A DNA stretch of 64,000 nt from Mucilaginibacter phenanthrenivorans (GTDB taxonomy: Bacteria; Bacteroidota; Bacteroidia; Sphingobacteriales; Sphingobacteriaceae). Made by a program: the position numbers and the translations under genes. The notes beneath the pieces are model-generated. The model made no database searches, had not been told where the DNA came from, and worked only from the letters and a program-made list of their open reading frames with translations. Below, piece by piece: positions 45,046 through 54,085 of this stretch; position 1 is the first letter of the stretch; the number at the start of each line of letters is the position of its first letter. The stretch spans positions 124,001 through 188,000 of the forward strand of contig NZ_JAHVAP010000007.1 of NCBI RefSeq assembly GCF_024721155.1. The letters are read 5' to 3'.

Positions 45046-46386
45046 ATGAAAAGTTACACCATCTTAATTTCAATAGTAGCCGCCTTAGGGGGGCTACTAT
45101 TTGGGTTTGATACCGCAGTAATTGCCGGTGCTATCCAATATTTAAAGCCATTCTTCCAGCTGAATGATGCGCAGATTGGTTTAGTTGTTGCCGCGGCATC
45201 ACTTGGTTGTATCCCCGGCGCCTTGTTTGCCGGAAGACTAGCTGACCGTTTTGGCCGTAAGAAACTAATGATCGTAACCTCGCTGCTGTATATTATTGCG
45301 GCGCTGGGTAGCGGTATTGCGGGCAGTTTTGTGCAATTGGTGGTTTACCGCCTTATTGGCGGGGTAGCTATCGGTATGGCATCAACGCTGGCTCCAATCT
45401 ATATTTCTGAAGTTGCCCCGCCAACGTTCAGGGGCAGGCTGGGAATGCTGCAGCAACTGGCTATTGTAACCGGGATTCTGCTGTCGTTTATTTCAAATTA
45501 CCTGATTGTAAATGCACATTATTCGTTTTTAAGTAATGATAATTTTTGGCGCTATATGCTGGCCGCAGCTGTGATACCATCGGTTATCTTTTTTATCCTG
45601 TTACTGCTGGTGCCTGAAAGCCCGAGATGGCTGGTGCTGAAAAACAGGATTGATGAGGCGAAAAAGGTATTCGGTAATATTTACTCAAATGCCGAAAGCA
45701 CTGCGCAGGTGAAAATTGTAACCGATGATATTGCCTCAGAAAGCACCCCTGCTTTAAAGGACGTGTTTACGCCAAGATTCAGAAAAGTGGTTATCATTGG
45801 GTTGGTTTTTGCTTCAATCGCGCAGCTAACCGGAATCAATATCGTATTTTATTATGCACCACTCATCTTTGAAAAAACACACGTTGGCGGCAGCGTTCTG
45901 TATCAAACTATGCTGACTGGCGTTGTTAATCTTATTTTTACCGTTATTGCATTCTGGTTGATCGACAGGCTCGGACGCAAAAAGCTATTGATTTTTGGAT
46001 CATGGGTGATGGGTTTGTGCATGTTTACGCTGGCGGCTTTGTTCTACCTGAATATGCTGCAAAACTACTTTGTGCTGATAACCATTTTCGTGTACATCGG
46101 CGGCTTTGCCTGTACCTGGGGTGTGGTGCTTTGGGTTTATGTTGCGGAGATCTTTCCTAACAAAATCCGTGGTACTGCAACTTCCATTGCCGTTTTTGGT
46201 AACTGGGTAGCAAACTCAATAGTATCACTTACGTTCCCCATTATGTTGGCAAGCTGCGGCGCTGCAGTAACCTTTGGTGTTTATGGCGTTATCAACATCA
46301 GCATGGTATTGTTTGTAAGCCGTTATGTATTTGAAACAAAAGGCGTTCCATTAGAAAAAATTGAAGCACTATACACCCAGGTTTAG
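45046..46386 (+). CDS. MFS sugar porter (XylE/GalP-type)
   Basis: Inner-membrane sugar:proton symporter of 446 residues with 12 predicted helices. Sugar-porter signatures are G-G-L-L-F-G-F-D-T-A-V-I-A-G in helix 1, G-R-L-A-D-R-F-G-R-K-K after helix 2, Y-I-S-E-V-A-P-P-x-x-R-G in the 4-5 region, P-E-S-P-R-W-L before the central loop and D-R-L-G-R-K-K after helix 8. It follows the LamG gene by 28 bases and precedes GH130 by 19 bases, so it should take up the monosaccharide released by that operon, mannose being a good guess. Confidence 0.93.
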   Translation: MKSYTILISIVAALGGLLFGFDTAVIAGAIQYLKPFFQLNDAQIGLVVAAASLGCIPGALFAGRLADRFGRKKLMIVTSLLYIIAALGSGIAGSFVQLVVYRLIGGVAIGMASTLAPIYISEVAPPTFRGRLGMLQQLAIVTGILLSFISNYLIVNAHYSFLSNDNFWRYMLAAAVIPSVIFFILLLLVPESPRWLVLKNRIDEAKKVFGNIYSNAESTAQVKIVTDDIASESTPALKDVFTPRFRKVVIIGLVFASIAQLTGINIVFYYAPLIFEKTHVGGSVLYQTMLTGVVNLIFTVIAFWLIDRLGRKKLLIFGSWVMGLCMFTLAALFYLNMLQNYFVLITIFVYIGGFACTWGVVLWVYVAEIFPNKIRGTATSIAVFGNWVANSIVSLTFPIMLASCGAAVTFGVYGVINISMVLFVSRYVFETKGVPLEKIEALYTQV

Positions 46387-46405
46387 TTATTATTAGTTAT
46401 CATAT

Positions 46406-47569
46406 ATGTATACAAAAAATATTTTAAAAGCAGGAAGTGTTTTAAGCTTCTTGCTATTGAGCCACAATTGCTTTTCGCAGCAAATTGAAAACAAATTGCC
46501 CTCGTGGGCTTTCGGAGGTTTTGTGCGGGTTGAAAAGGTTAATCCCATTATTTCGCCCGATACTTCATCGAGATTTATTGATCCCGTGAGTAAAAAATCT
46601 GTTCAATGGGAGGCAAACGACACGTTTAACCCGGGTGCGGCAATAAAAAACGGCAAGGTGGTCGTTTTGTACCGTGCCGAAGATCTTTATGGCATCGGCA
46701 TAGGTTTCCGCACGTCGCGCCTTGGTTATGCGGAGAGCAGCGATGGCATCACGTTTAAAAGAAAGCCTGTCCCGGTGCTTTATCCGTCGAATGATATCGC
46801 AAAAAAATATGAATGGCCTGGCGGTTGTGAAGATCCCCGCGTTGCTGTAACGGCTAATGGTACCTATGTCGTTTTTTATACCGAATGGAACCGCGACTTA
46901 CCACGCCTTGGCGCTGCCACCAGCCGCGATTTGATCCACTGGAAAAAGAACGGGCCGATGTTCAAAAAGGCTTATAACGGCAAATTTTTTAATGTCGCCA
47001 CCAAATCGGCATCGATATTAACTAAAGTGGTTAACGGTAAACAGGTTATCATCAAAATCAACGGAAAATATTGGCTGTATTGGGGCGAGCACCATGTATA
47101 TGGCGCAACCTCGACTGATTTGGTTAATTGGGCACCGGTAGTGAATAAGGATGGCGAACTAAAAGAATTGATCTCACCAAGGGATGGTTATTTTGATAGC
47201 GACCTAACAGAATGTGGGCCGCCGGCAATTATGACCAATAAAGGGATCATCCTGTTCTACAATGGCAAAAATAAACCGGCTGACGGCCGCGACACAAGAT
47301 TTACAGCCAATTCGTATTGTGCGGGACAGATGTTATTTGATCGCAAAGATCCGTCGAAAGCGATAACAAGGCTTGATCTGCCGTTCCTGCGCCCAATGGA
47401 GCCCTTTGAAAAAAGCGGGCAGTATGTGAACGGAACTGTTTTTATAGAAGGAATGGTTTACTTTAAAAAGAAATGGTTTTTATATTATGGCTGCGCCGAT
47501 TCGAGGGTTGCTGTAGCGGTTTACGATCCGCAACATCCTGCGCCACCTGATCCTGTTGCCGCAAATTGA
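46406..47569 (+). CDS. Secreted GH130 beta-mannoside-active enzyme
   Basis: 387-residue five-bladed propeller enzyme with a signal peptide ending near C-F-S-Q-Q (25). GH130 motifs include N-D-T-F-N-P-G-A-A (71-79), V-V-V-L-Y-R-A-E-D (85-93), the signature G-G-C-E-D-P-R-V (139-146), W-G-E-H-H with Glu228 and T-E-C-G-P-P with Glu269. From memory, the hydrolytic Bacteroides beta-1,2-mannosidases of GH130 use a Glu pair at almost the same numbering, whereas GH130 phosphorylases work on phosphate in the cytoplasm. Export plus these Glu residues favours a hydrolase over a phosphorylase. It is the last gene of the sigma-controlled operon, before a strong hairpin terminator. Confidence 0.88.
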   Translation: MYTKNILKAGSVLSFLLLSHNCFSQQIENKLPSWAFGGFVRVEKVNPIISPDTSSRFIDPVSKKSVQWEANDTFNPGAAIKNGKVVVLYRAEDLYGIGIGFRTSRLGYAESSDGITFKRKPVPVLYPSNDIAKKYEWPGGCEDPRVAVTANGTYVVFYTEWNRDLPRLGAATSRDLIHWKKNGPMFKKAYNGKFFNVATKSASILTKVVNGKQVIIKINGKYWLYWGEHHVYGATSTDLVNWAPVVNKDGELKELISPRDGYFDSDLTECGPPAIMTNKGIILFYNGKNKPADGRDTRFTANSYCAGQMLFDRKDPSKAITRLDLPFLRPMEPFEKSGQYVNGTVFIEGMVYFKKKWFLYYGCADSRVAVAVYDPQHPAPPDPVAAN

Positions 47570-47613
47570 ATTTAATATCTGGATAGCTGATATTTATAAT
47601 ATTTATTTTACCG

Positions 47614-47651
47614 AACGCGCATCGAATATTTAAGTTTTGATGCGCGTTTTT
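47614..47651 (+). terminator. Rho-independent terminator of the SusC 3-GH130 operon
   Basis: Perfect 10-base arms AACGCGCATC (47614-47623) and GATGCGCGTT (47639-47648) with a 15-base loop, running into a T-tract (47647-47651). It lies 45 bases after the GH130 stop. Confidence 0.85.
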
Positions 47652-47740
47652 GCTGTTTATAAGGGCTATAGGGCAAAAATACCATCATACAAAAATCATA
47701 AGTTTATTTAAGTGGAAACATTTGATACCTTTTGAGGTTA

Positions 47741-49150
47741 ATGAGTTTGTCCGTTCACTATATTGCGGCGCCATTGATTTTGATTTTAATTTACAAACAA
47801 GAAGTGAAGGATAATAAGGGGAGTAGCAGGTTTAATATATTATTTAAGGGATTAATATTTCTGTCATTCATAATAATTAGCAACTATACCTTTGCCCAGG
47901 TAGGTGCCCCCGTTGATTCGGTTAAAAGCGACACCGCGAAAATAGCTGCCATAAAGAGAAAACAAGTGGCAGATCTGAAAAAGCAATTTGACGTTGGTGA
48001 CTTATTTAACCTTGTTCTTCATCCCAAAAAAGATCCCGATGCCCCGGTCAAAAAATCGTCTGGTATTACTATCGTGCCAAATATTGCATCAAACCCAACT
48101 ATCGGCTCGCAATTAGGGATTAAAGCCGTTGCGGGCAGGAAATTGGGCGATGACCCTAATACCCTGTTGTCTGTGGCGGCCACGTCGGCATCAATAACTA
48201 CCAAGAACATTATTTATTTTTATATCAACCATAACATCTATACGCCGGGCAACAAATGGAATTTCCAGGGTAATTTAGTCGTGGCAAAAACTGTGAGCCC
48301 GGATGAAGGCCTTGGAATTGGCAACAACCCCGGTGGCAACGGAGTAGACGAAATATTGGCTAACCCGCAGCGCAAGGTGCGGGCGTTGAATTCCCTTTAT
48401 TTTAACATCCGGGAAAAGGTGTATAAGGAGGTGGAAAAAAACCTGTTTATCGGGGCCGGCGCGTCATTTGACATCAGAACAAGGATAAAGGAAAGGGGAG
48501 ATACATCAATCCACCAATTAACGCCTTATAATATTTATAACGACAGGCATGGTTTCAACGGGGGCGATTATCGCGCCGATGGTTTGCTTTTCAACGTTCA
48601 ATATACTACCCGCGATAACCAAAACCGCGCCTACAAAGGTGTATACATTGACGCTGGGTTTCGCATCAATTCGAGATGGTTGGCCAGTTCAAAAAATTCA
48701 GTACAGTTTACCACCGATTTCAGAAAATACTTCAGCCTGTCTGACGAGCACCCTGAGCACGTTATTGCTTTCTGGAACTGGGGATCATACCTGATCAGCG
48801 GCAACGTGCCATACCTTGAATTACCCGGAACATCTAAGGATGGTGGTGGGTTCCGTAGCGGACGCGGTTATACCTCTGGTTATTTTAAGGGAACAAAATA
48901 CAACTATTCTGAAGTGGAGTACCGCTTCCCGATCCTGAATAATAAATTTTTAAGCGGCGTAACTTTTGCCAACGTACAAACCGCAAACGACGAATCAGGC
49001 ACCAAATTATTCCAGACGTGGCAACCCGCTTATGGCGCCGGTTTGCGCATTTTGTTTAACAAAGCAACCCGCACCAATTTGTGCCTTGACTACGCCTGGG
49101 GTAAATACGATTCCAAAGGATTCTTCCTGAATTTGAATGAAGCTTTTTAA
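47741..49150 (+). CDS. Outer-membrane beta-barrel protein, BamA/TamA-like
   Basis: 469 residues from the ATG at 47741 (a TTG at 47732 is also in frame). The first 45 residues are odd for a signal: a hydrophobic stretch (A-P-L-I-L-I-L-I-Y), a charged gap, then F-K-G-L-I-F-L-S-F-I-I-I-S-N-Y-T-F-A-Q, which is the likely true signal peptide. The real start may therefore be internal and non-ATG. From about 105 the protein alternates strands as in a surface-antigen (D15) barrel, with N-S-L-Y-F-N-I-R-E-K-V and the closing segment G-A-G-L-R-I-L-F-N-K-A-T-R-T-N-L-C-L-D-Y-A-W-G. It has no POTRA repeats. It stands alone after the terminator, so its role in glycan use is doubtful. Confidence 0.75.
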   Translation: MSLSVHYIAAPLILILIYKQEVKDNKGSSRFNILFKGLIFLSFIIISNYTFAQVGAPVDSVKSDTAKIAAIKRKQVADLKKQFDVGDLFNLVLHPKKDPDAPVKKSSGITIVPNIASNPTIGSQLGIKAVAGRKLGDDPNTLLSVAATSASITTKNIIYFYINHNIYTPGNKWNFQGNLVVAKTVSPDEGLGIGNNPGGNGVDEILANPQRKVRALNSLYFNIREKVYKEVEKNLFIGAGASFDIRTRIKERGDTSIHQLTPYNIYNDRHGFNGGDYRADGLLFNVQYTTRDNQNRAYKGVYIDAGFRINSRWLASSKNSVQFTTDFRKYFSLSDEHPEHVIAFWNWGSYLISGNVPYLELPGTSKDGGGFRSGRGYTSGYFKGTKYNYSEVEYRFPILNNKFLSGVTFANVQTANDESGTKLFQTWQPAYGAGLRILFNKATRTNLCLDYAWGKYDSKGFFLNLNEAF

Positions 49151-49346
49151 GCAGTTTAATCATTTAACGGCCGAATACTGCTAAACTTTGATAAAACAGA
49201 TTACACGAGCCCGGAGTGTAATGAAACATGGCTTGCCTATGGGCAACATGCTATTTTTTCATTATAAATAGCTATTTTTTCATTGCTTTAAACTTTTTCA
49301 AACTATACTTTTACCTAAGCTATAATCCTGAAATCTTACCTATAAA

Positions 49347-50960
49347 ATGACTAAAACATTATCTTTTTTGCTCGTGCTGGTTTTTCTAATATTTATTAAA
49401 GGCTATGGACAGTCTGCCGAAAAATCAATGCCCAAAATTGTTGAAAAAGATGGCCGCCATGCGCTTTTGGTAGACGGTAAGCCATACTTTATACTGGGAG
49501 GGCAGGCACATAACTCAAGCGGATGGCCAGCCATGCTGCCACAATTGTGGCAAGCAATCGGGCTGATGCACGCCAACACGCTGGAAGTGCCCCTTTATTG
49601 GGAGCAAATTGAGCCGCAACCCGGCAAGTTCGATTTTTCAATGATCGATACCCTGCTTGCCCAATCGCGGGAACGCAAAATGCACCTGGTATTACTTTGG
49701 TTTGCCACCTGGAAAAATGGGAGCAACCACTATATGCCCGAGTGGATGAAACGCGAAGCTGCAAAATACCCGAATGTTATAAGTAAGGATGGCCGTTCGA
49801 TAGATTCGCCATCGCCGCACAGTAAGGCTACACTGGATGCTGATATCAAAGCTTTTACCGCTGTTATGCGCTATTTAAAAAAGGCAGATCAGCAACATAC
49901 GGTGCTGATGGTGCAGGTGGAAAATGAACCAGGTTCGTGGGATACCATGCGGGATTATTCAGCTGTTGCTCAAAAATTATTTGAGGGCGATGTGCCTGCT
50001 GAACTACTAAAACCGGGTGTGCTTAAAGCGCTCGGCGCTCCTGTTGTTTCCGGCGGTTCGTGGCAAAAGGTGTTTGGGGTTAGGGCTGATGAATATTTCC
50101 AGGCGTGGTTTATTGCGCGGTTCATTGGGCAGGTGGCGGCGGCAGGTAAAGCCGAATACGCTTTACCCATGTATGTTAACGCCGCACTGCGCGACCCGCT
50201 TACCAACCCGCTGGCAACAAATTACGAAAGCGGTGGCCCAACAGACAATGTGATCCCGATCTGGAAAATTGCTGCGCCTGCACTCGATCTGCTGGCGCCG
50301 GATATTTATCTTTCAGGCAGCGAACGGGTATTAAAGGTACTTGATTTATACAACCGCCCGGATAATCCCCTGTTTGTGCCCGAAGCCGGTTTAATGGCCG
50401 CTAATGCAAAATACCTTTACGGAGTGATGGCACGCGGCGGGATTGGTTTTTCCCCTTTCGGAATAGATGACAACGGACATGGTTCAACAATAACCGAACT
50501 AAATGAACGCCTTGCGCCTTTCGCACAGGAATACGAAGCTGCCGCGCCCATGATGCCCGAACTTGCAAAATGGGCTTTTGAAGGGAAAATTAAAGCAGCT
50601 GTTGAACGGGAGGATCATGCGGAGCAAACGATAGATCTGGGTGCATGGAAGGCAATTATATCATTTGGAAGCAGTGAGAATAGTGAATTGAAAACAGATG
50701 CAAGGTCGGATGGGAAAATGATGATCGTTCAGTTAGATGAAAATAAATTTATCCTGGTAGGCTCACATTGTCACATAACATTCCAGCCCACCGGCAATAA
50801 TACGGGCAAAGCCTGGCAGTACTTGAAAGTGGAGGAGGGTGCTTACGAAAATGGGTCATTCAAATCCCGCCGCATTCTTAACGGCGATGAAACGGATTTT
50901 GGCGGCCCCCGTTTTGGTAATGCGATAACTGTGTTACAAACAACGCTGATAGTTAGGTGA
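49347..50960 (+). CDS. Secreted GH35-like beta-galactosidase with DUF5597-type C-terminus
   Basis: 537-residue TIM-barrel glycosidase. The signal ends near K-G-Y-G-Q-S (22). The N-terminal part reads Y-F-I-L-G-G-Q-A-H-N-S-S-G-W. Glu194 in V-Q-V-E-N-E-P-G is the expected acid/base and Glu346 in L-F-V-P-E-A-G the expected nucleophile; Y-W-E-Q-I-E-P-Q-P-G-K-F-D-F (84-97) is a typical GH35/GH42 motif. The last 140 residues form a beta domain resembling DUF5597. Two intergenic stretches carrying a TGAAACAT motif flank the gene. Confidence 0.85.
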   Translation: MTKTLSFLLVLVFLIFIKGYGQSAEKSMPKIVEKDGRHALLVDGKPYFILGGQAHNSSGWPAMLPQLWQAIGLMHANTLEVPLYWEQIEPQPGKFDFSMIDTLLAQSRERKMHLVLLWFATWKNGSNHYMPEWMKREAAKYPNVISKDGRSIDSPSPHSKATLDADIKAFTAVMRYLKKADQQHTVLMVQVENEPGSWDTMRDYSAVAQKLFEGDVPAELLKPGVLKALGAPVVSGGSWQKVFGVRADEYFQAWFIARFIGQVAAAGKAEYALPMYVNAALRDPLTNPLATNYESGGPTDNVIPIWKIAAPALDLLAPDIYLSGSERVLKVLDLYNRPDNPLFVPEAGLMAANAKYLYGVMARGGIGFSPFGIDDNGHGSTITELNERLAPFAQEYEAAAPMMPELAKWAFEGKIKAAVEREDHAEQTIDLGAWKAIISFGSSENSELKTDARSDGKMMIVQLDENKFILVGSHCHITFQPTGNNTGKAWQYLKVEEGAYENGSFKSRRILNGDETDFGGPRFGNAITVLQTTLIVR

Positions 50961-51283
50961 AATCAAACTAGGCACTGGAGTGTAAACTTTATACGGGATT
51001 AGTTAAAAATCCAACCAGACAGAAAAGTGAAACATGTTGATTATTAATAAATTACAATAACTCCTCAAAAGTCATTCAATTCAATATCAGTTGATTATCG
51101 GGTAGTTAAAAATTGTAAAATTTTAAAGTGCTTATAATCAGTATGTTTCATAGTGTTCCACCCGTTCCATGTGAAAAAATGGAACGCCTTGCCAGGTTCA
51201 ATTAATAAAACTTTCAAAAGGGTAATGCCTTGCAACGTGAAAATTGACTAATTTGCTGGCTGTACAGCTGCCAAAAAATAATA
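50961..51283 (+). promoter_or_regulatory. 323-base control region between GH35 and GH2
   Basis: No gene. Holds TGAAACATG at 51028 and its inverted copy at 51143, a perfect 8-base hairpin CGTTCCAT / ATGGAACG (51163-51170 and 51179-51186, loop 8), and a possible promoter with TAATTTG at 51249-51255. GH2 therefore probably has its own promoter. Confidence 0.5.
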
Positions 51284-54043
51284 ATGAAAAAGATCTGCCT
51301 GCAATTATTATTCACGTTTATCAGTTTAAGTTCCTTTTCACAGGGAACCATCATCAAATATCTCTCAGGGACGGATAAAGATCATACCGTACCATGGGAT
51401 TTTTATTGTACCGGCGGACGTAAAAGCGGGGAGTGGACAAAAATTGCAGTTCCCTCCAATTGGGAATTGCAGGGCTTTGGTACCTATAACTATGGGCACG
51501 ATAAGAATAAGGGCAATGAACAGGGGCAGTATAAGCACGAGTTTTTTGTAAGCGATTTAAGTGGTAAAAATGTGTTCATTGTTTTCGAAGGATCAATGAC
51601 AGATACCAAAGTTATGATAAACGGCAAATCAGCCGGGCCGGTGCATCAGGGCAGTTTCTATCGTTTTAAATACGATATCACCAATTTGCTTAAGCCAAAT
51701 GAAAAAAACCTGTTGGAGGCTACGGTTGATAAAACGTCGGCAAATAGCTCGGTTAATGATGCTGAACGCAGGAATAGTGATTTTTGGGTGTTCGGTGGTA
51801 TTTTCCGGCCTGTTTACCTGGAGATAGTTCCGCAAACCTTTGTCGAAAGAGTTGCTGTTAATGCGAAGGCTGATGGCAGCTTTCAAATGGATGTATTCCC
51901 GCAAAATTTAAAAGGTGATGAAACTATTGAAGCGCAGGTACAAAAGTTAAACGGCCAAAATATTGGTAGGTCATTTTCGATCAAAGCTGATCCTACCCTC
52001 GATCGCCAGCAGCTAAAAAGTAATTTCATAAAACCATTATTGTGGAGCGCAGAATTTCCTAATCTGTACCAGGTAGTTGTCTCAATAAAAAACAAACAGG
52101 GCATTATTCACCAGGTTAAGCAAAAGTTTGGGTTCCGTACAGTTGAATTGAGGAAAAATGACGGGTTTTATGTAAATGGCGCAAGGGTGATGTTAAAGGG
52201 ATGTAACCGTCACAGCTTTTGGCCAGAGTCGGGGAGAACCTTAAGCCATAAGATCCAATTAATGGATGTAAGGCTGATGAAGGAAATGAATATGAACGCG
52301 GTGCGCATGTCGCATTATCCTCCGGATGCTGATTTTCTTGACGTATGCGATTCGCTTGGTTTGTATGTGCTGGATGAGCTTACCGGCTGGCAGGCAAAAT
52401 ATGATACGGTGGTAGGCCGCAAGCTGGTTAGGGAACTGGTTGTTCGCGATGTAAATCACCCGTCAATTGTATTTTGGGATAACGGCAACGAGGGCGGTTT
52501 TAATAGGGCCTTAGATAACGACTATGGTTTATATGATCCGCAAAACCGTACGGTGATCCATCCATGGGAGAAATTTAACGGGACTGATACCAAACATTAC
52601 CCGGATTATGAATACATCAAAAAGTCGGTAGCAACCGGGCAGGAAGTGTTTTTCCCCACGGAGTTTATGCACGGCTTGTATGATGGGGGAGCAGGGGCGG
52701 CGCTAGATGATTTTTGGGCGCTGATGATGAAGCATCCCCATGGGGCGGGCGGCTTTATATGGGCTTTTTTGGATGAAGCCGTGATCCGTACGGATAAAAA
52801 TGGCGTTTATGATTCGGACGGTAACCATGCGCCCGACGGTATTGTTGGCCCGCACCGCGAAAAGGAAGCCAGCTTTTACGCGATAAAGGAAATCTGGTCG
52901 CCGGTTTACATTGAGCCGAAGCCTGTAGAAGGCAGCTTTAATGGAAAGATCGCTGTTGAAAATAGGTATTCATTCACAAATCTGAATCAATGTACATTTA
53001 AATGGAAGCTGGTGAAATTTCCATCGGCACATGATAAAACAACAGTTGCTAAAATAACTGTAAGCGGATCGCTTTCACGCCTCAATCTTAAACCAGGGGA
53101 AAAAGGAACATTAAACCTTACCTTGCCAAAAACATGGTCGTTAAACGATGCACTATATCTTACAGCTATCGGTCCCGATCAGAAAGAGATCTTTACCTGG
53201 AGCTGGGCAATCAAATCTCCGAAGGATGTTGTTAAGAAAATCATCCCGGCACCCCAAAAATCGACAATAAAAGCGGAAGAAACAGCTAACACACTGGTTG
53301 TAAAATGCGATGGCATAGCTTATTATTTTGATAAGGCAACCGGGTATATTCAGAAGGTAGTAAAATCCAATACAACCGTTTCATTGTCTGGCGGGCCGGT
53401 TTTAGCAGGCGTCAATACGGAGCTGAAGCGATTCAGTCACAATACTGCCGGAGGAAAGTATACCGTTGAAGCCGATTATACAGGCGACGCATCTCTACAC
53501 GTAAAATGGACCTTTGCACCGGGACAAAAGGTAAAACTCGAATATCAATATATCCAGTCAGGAGATGCCGATTTTATGGGGATTACCTTTAGCTATCCGG
53601 ACGAAAAAATTACGGGTATGACGTGGTTGGGGAGGGGCCCGTACCGCGTTTGGAAAAACAGGCTGAAAGGCCAGCAGTTTGGCGTTTGGCATAAAGCCTA
53701 CAACAATAGCATCACCGGCGAAACCTGGGGTTACCCGGAATTTAAAGGTTATCATGCCGAAGTTAACTGGGTGGTGATTGAGAATAAGGAATCGCCTTTC
53801 ACGGTGTATACAACAGATAAGAATATATACCTGCAAATGCTGCATCCCGCCAGGGAAAAGGATGCGCTTGATAATAATAATGTTGAGCCGCCATTTCCGC
53901 AAGGCAGTATCGGGTTCTTAAATGCCATAAGCCCGATTGGAACAAAGTTCCAGGCAGCCAAAGTGATGGGGCCGCAAAGCCAGACGAATCATGCCGATGG
54001 TAAGCCAGTGAAGGGCACTCTGTTGTTTGATTTTACGCATTGA
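51284..54043 (+). CDS. Secreted GH2 glycosidase (beta-galactosidase type)
   Basis: 919-residue retaining glycosidase. The signal ends at S-S-F-S-Q-G (about 20). The order is a jelly-roll sugar-binding domain (about 30-180), an Ig-like domain, a TIM barrel from F-Y-V-N-G-A-R-V-M-L-K-G (about 293), and C-terminal beta domains including a Bgal_small_N-like part (about 660-915). Glu403 in D-N-G-N-E-G-G is the expected acid/base and Glu460 in F-P-T-E-F-M-H-G the nucleophile. The long C-terminal part favours beta-galactosidase over beta-glucuronidase or beta-mannosidase. GH31 follows 42 bases later, so the pair may be co-transcribed. Confidence 0.9.
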   Translation: MKKICLQLLFTFISLSSFSQGTIIKYLSGTDKDHTVPWDFYCTGGRKSGEWTKIAVPSNWELQGFGTYNYGHDKNKGNEQGQYKHEFFVSDLSGKNVFIVFEGSMTDTKVMINGKSAGPVHQGSFYRFKYDITNLLKPNEKNLLEATVDKTSANSSVNDAERRNSDFWVFGGIFRPVYLEIVPQTFVERVAVNAKADGSFQMDVFPQNLKGDETIEAQVQKLNGQNIGRSFSIKADPTLDRQQLKSNFIKPLLWSAEFPNLYQVVVSIKNKQGIIHQVKQKFGFRTVELRKNDGFYVNGARVMLKGCNRHSFWPESGRTLSHKIQLMDVRLMKEMNMNAVRMSHYPPDADFLDVCDSLGLYVLDELTGWQAKYDTVVGRKLVRELVVRDVNHPSIVFWDNGNEGGFNRALDNDYGLYDPQNRTVIHPWEKFNGTDTKHYPDYEYIKKSVATGQEVFFPTEFMHGLYDGGAGAALDDFWALMMKHPHGAGGFIWAFLDEAVIRTDKNGVYDSDGNHAPDGIVGPHREKEASFYAIKEIWSPVYIEPKPVEGSFNGKIAVENRYSFTNLNQCTFKWKLVKFPSAHDKTTVAKITVSGSLSRLNLKPGEKGTLNLTLPKTWSLNDALYLTAIGPDQKEIFTWSWAIKSPKDVVKKIIPAPQKSTIKAEETANTLVVKCDGIAYYFDKATGYIQKVVKSNTTVSLSGGPVLAGVNTELKRFSHNTAGGKYTVEADYTGDASLHVKWTFAPGQKVKLEYQYIQSGDADFMGITFSYPDEKITGMTWLGRGPYRVWKNRLKGQQFGVWHKAYNNSITGETWGYPEFKGYHAEVNWVVIENKESPFTVYTTDKNIYLQMLHPAREKDALDNNNVEPPFPQGSIGFLNAISPIGTKFQAAKVMGPQSQTNHADGKPVKGTLLFDFTH

Positions 54044-54085
54044 ATATAAATTGGCCGCCATTGCGTAATATTGTCATACAATCAC

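Noticed and set aside
53558..53902. Minus-strand open frame of 114 codons
   Set aside because: Opposite the C-terminal part of GH2; no recognisable protein features.
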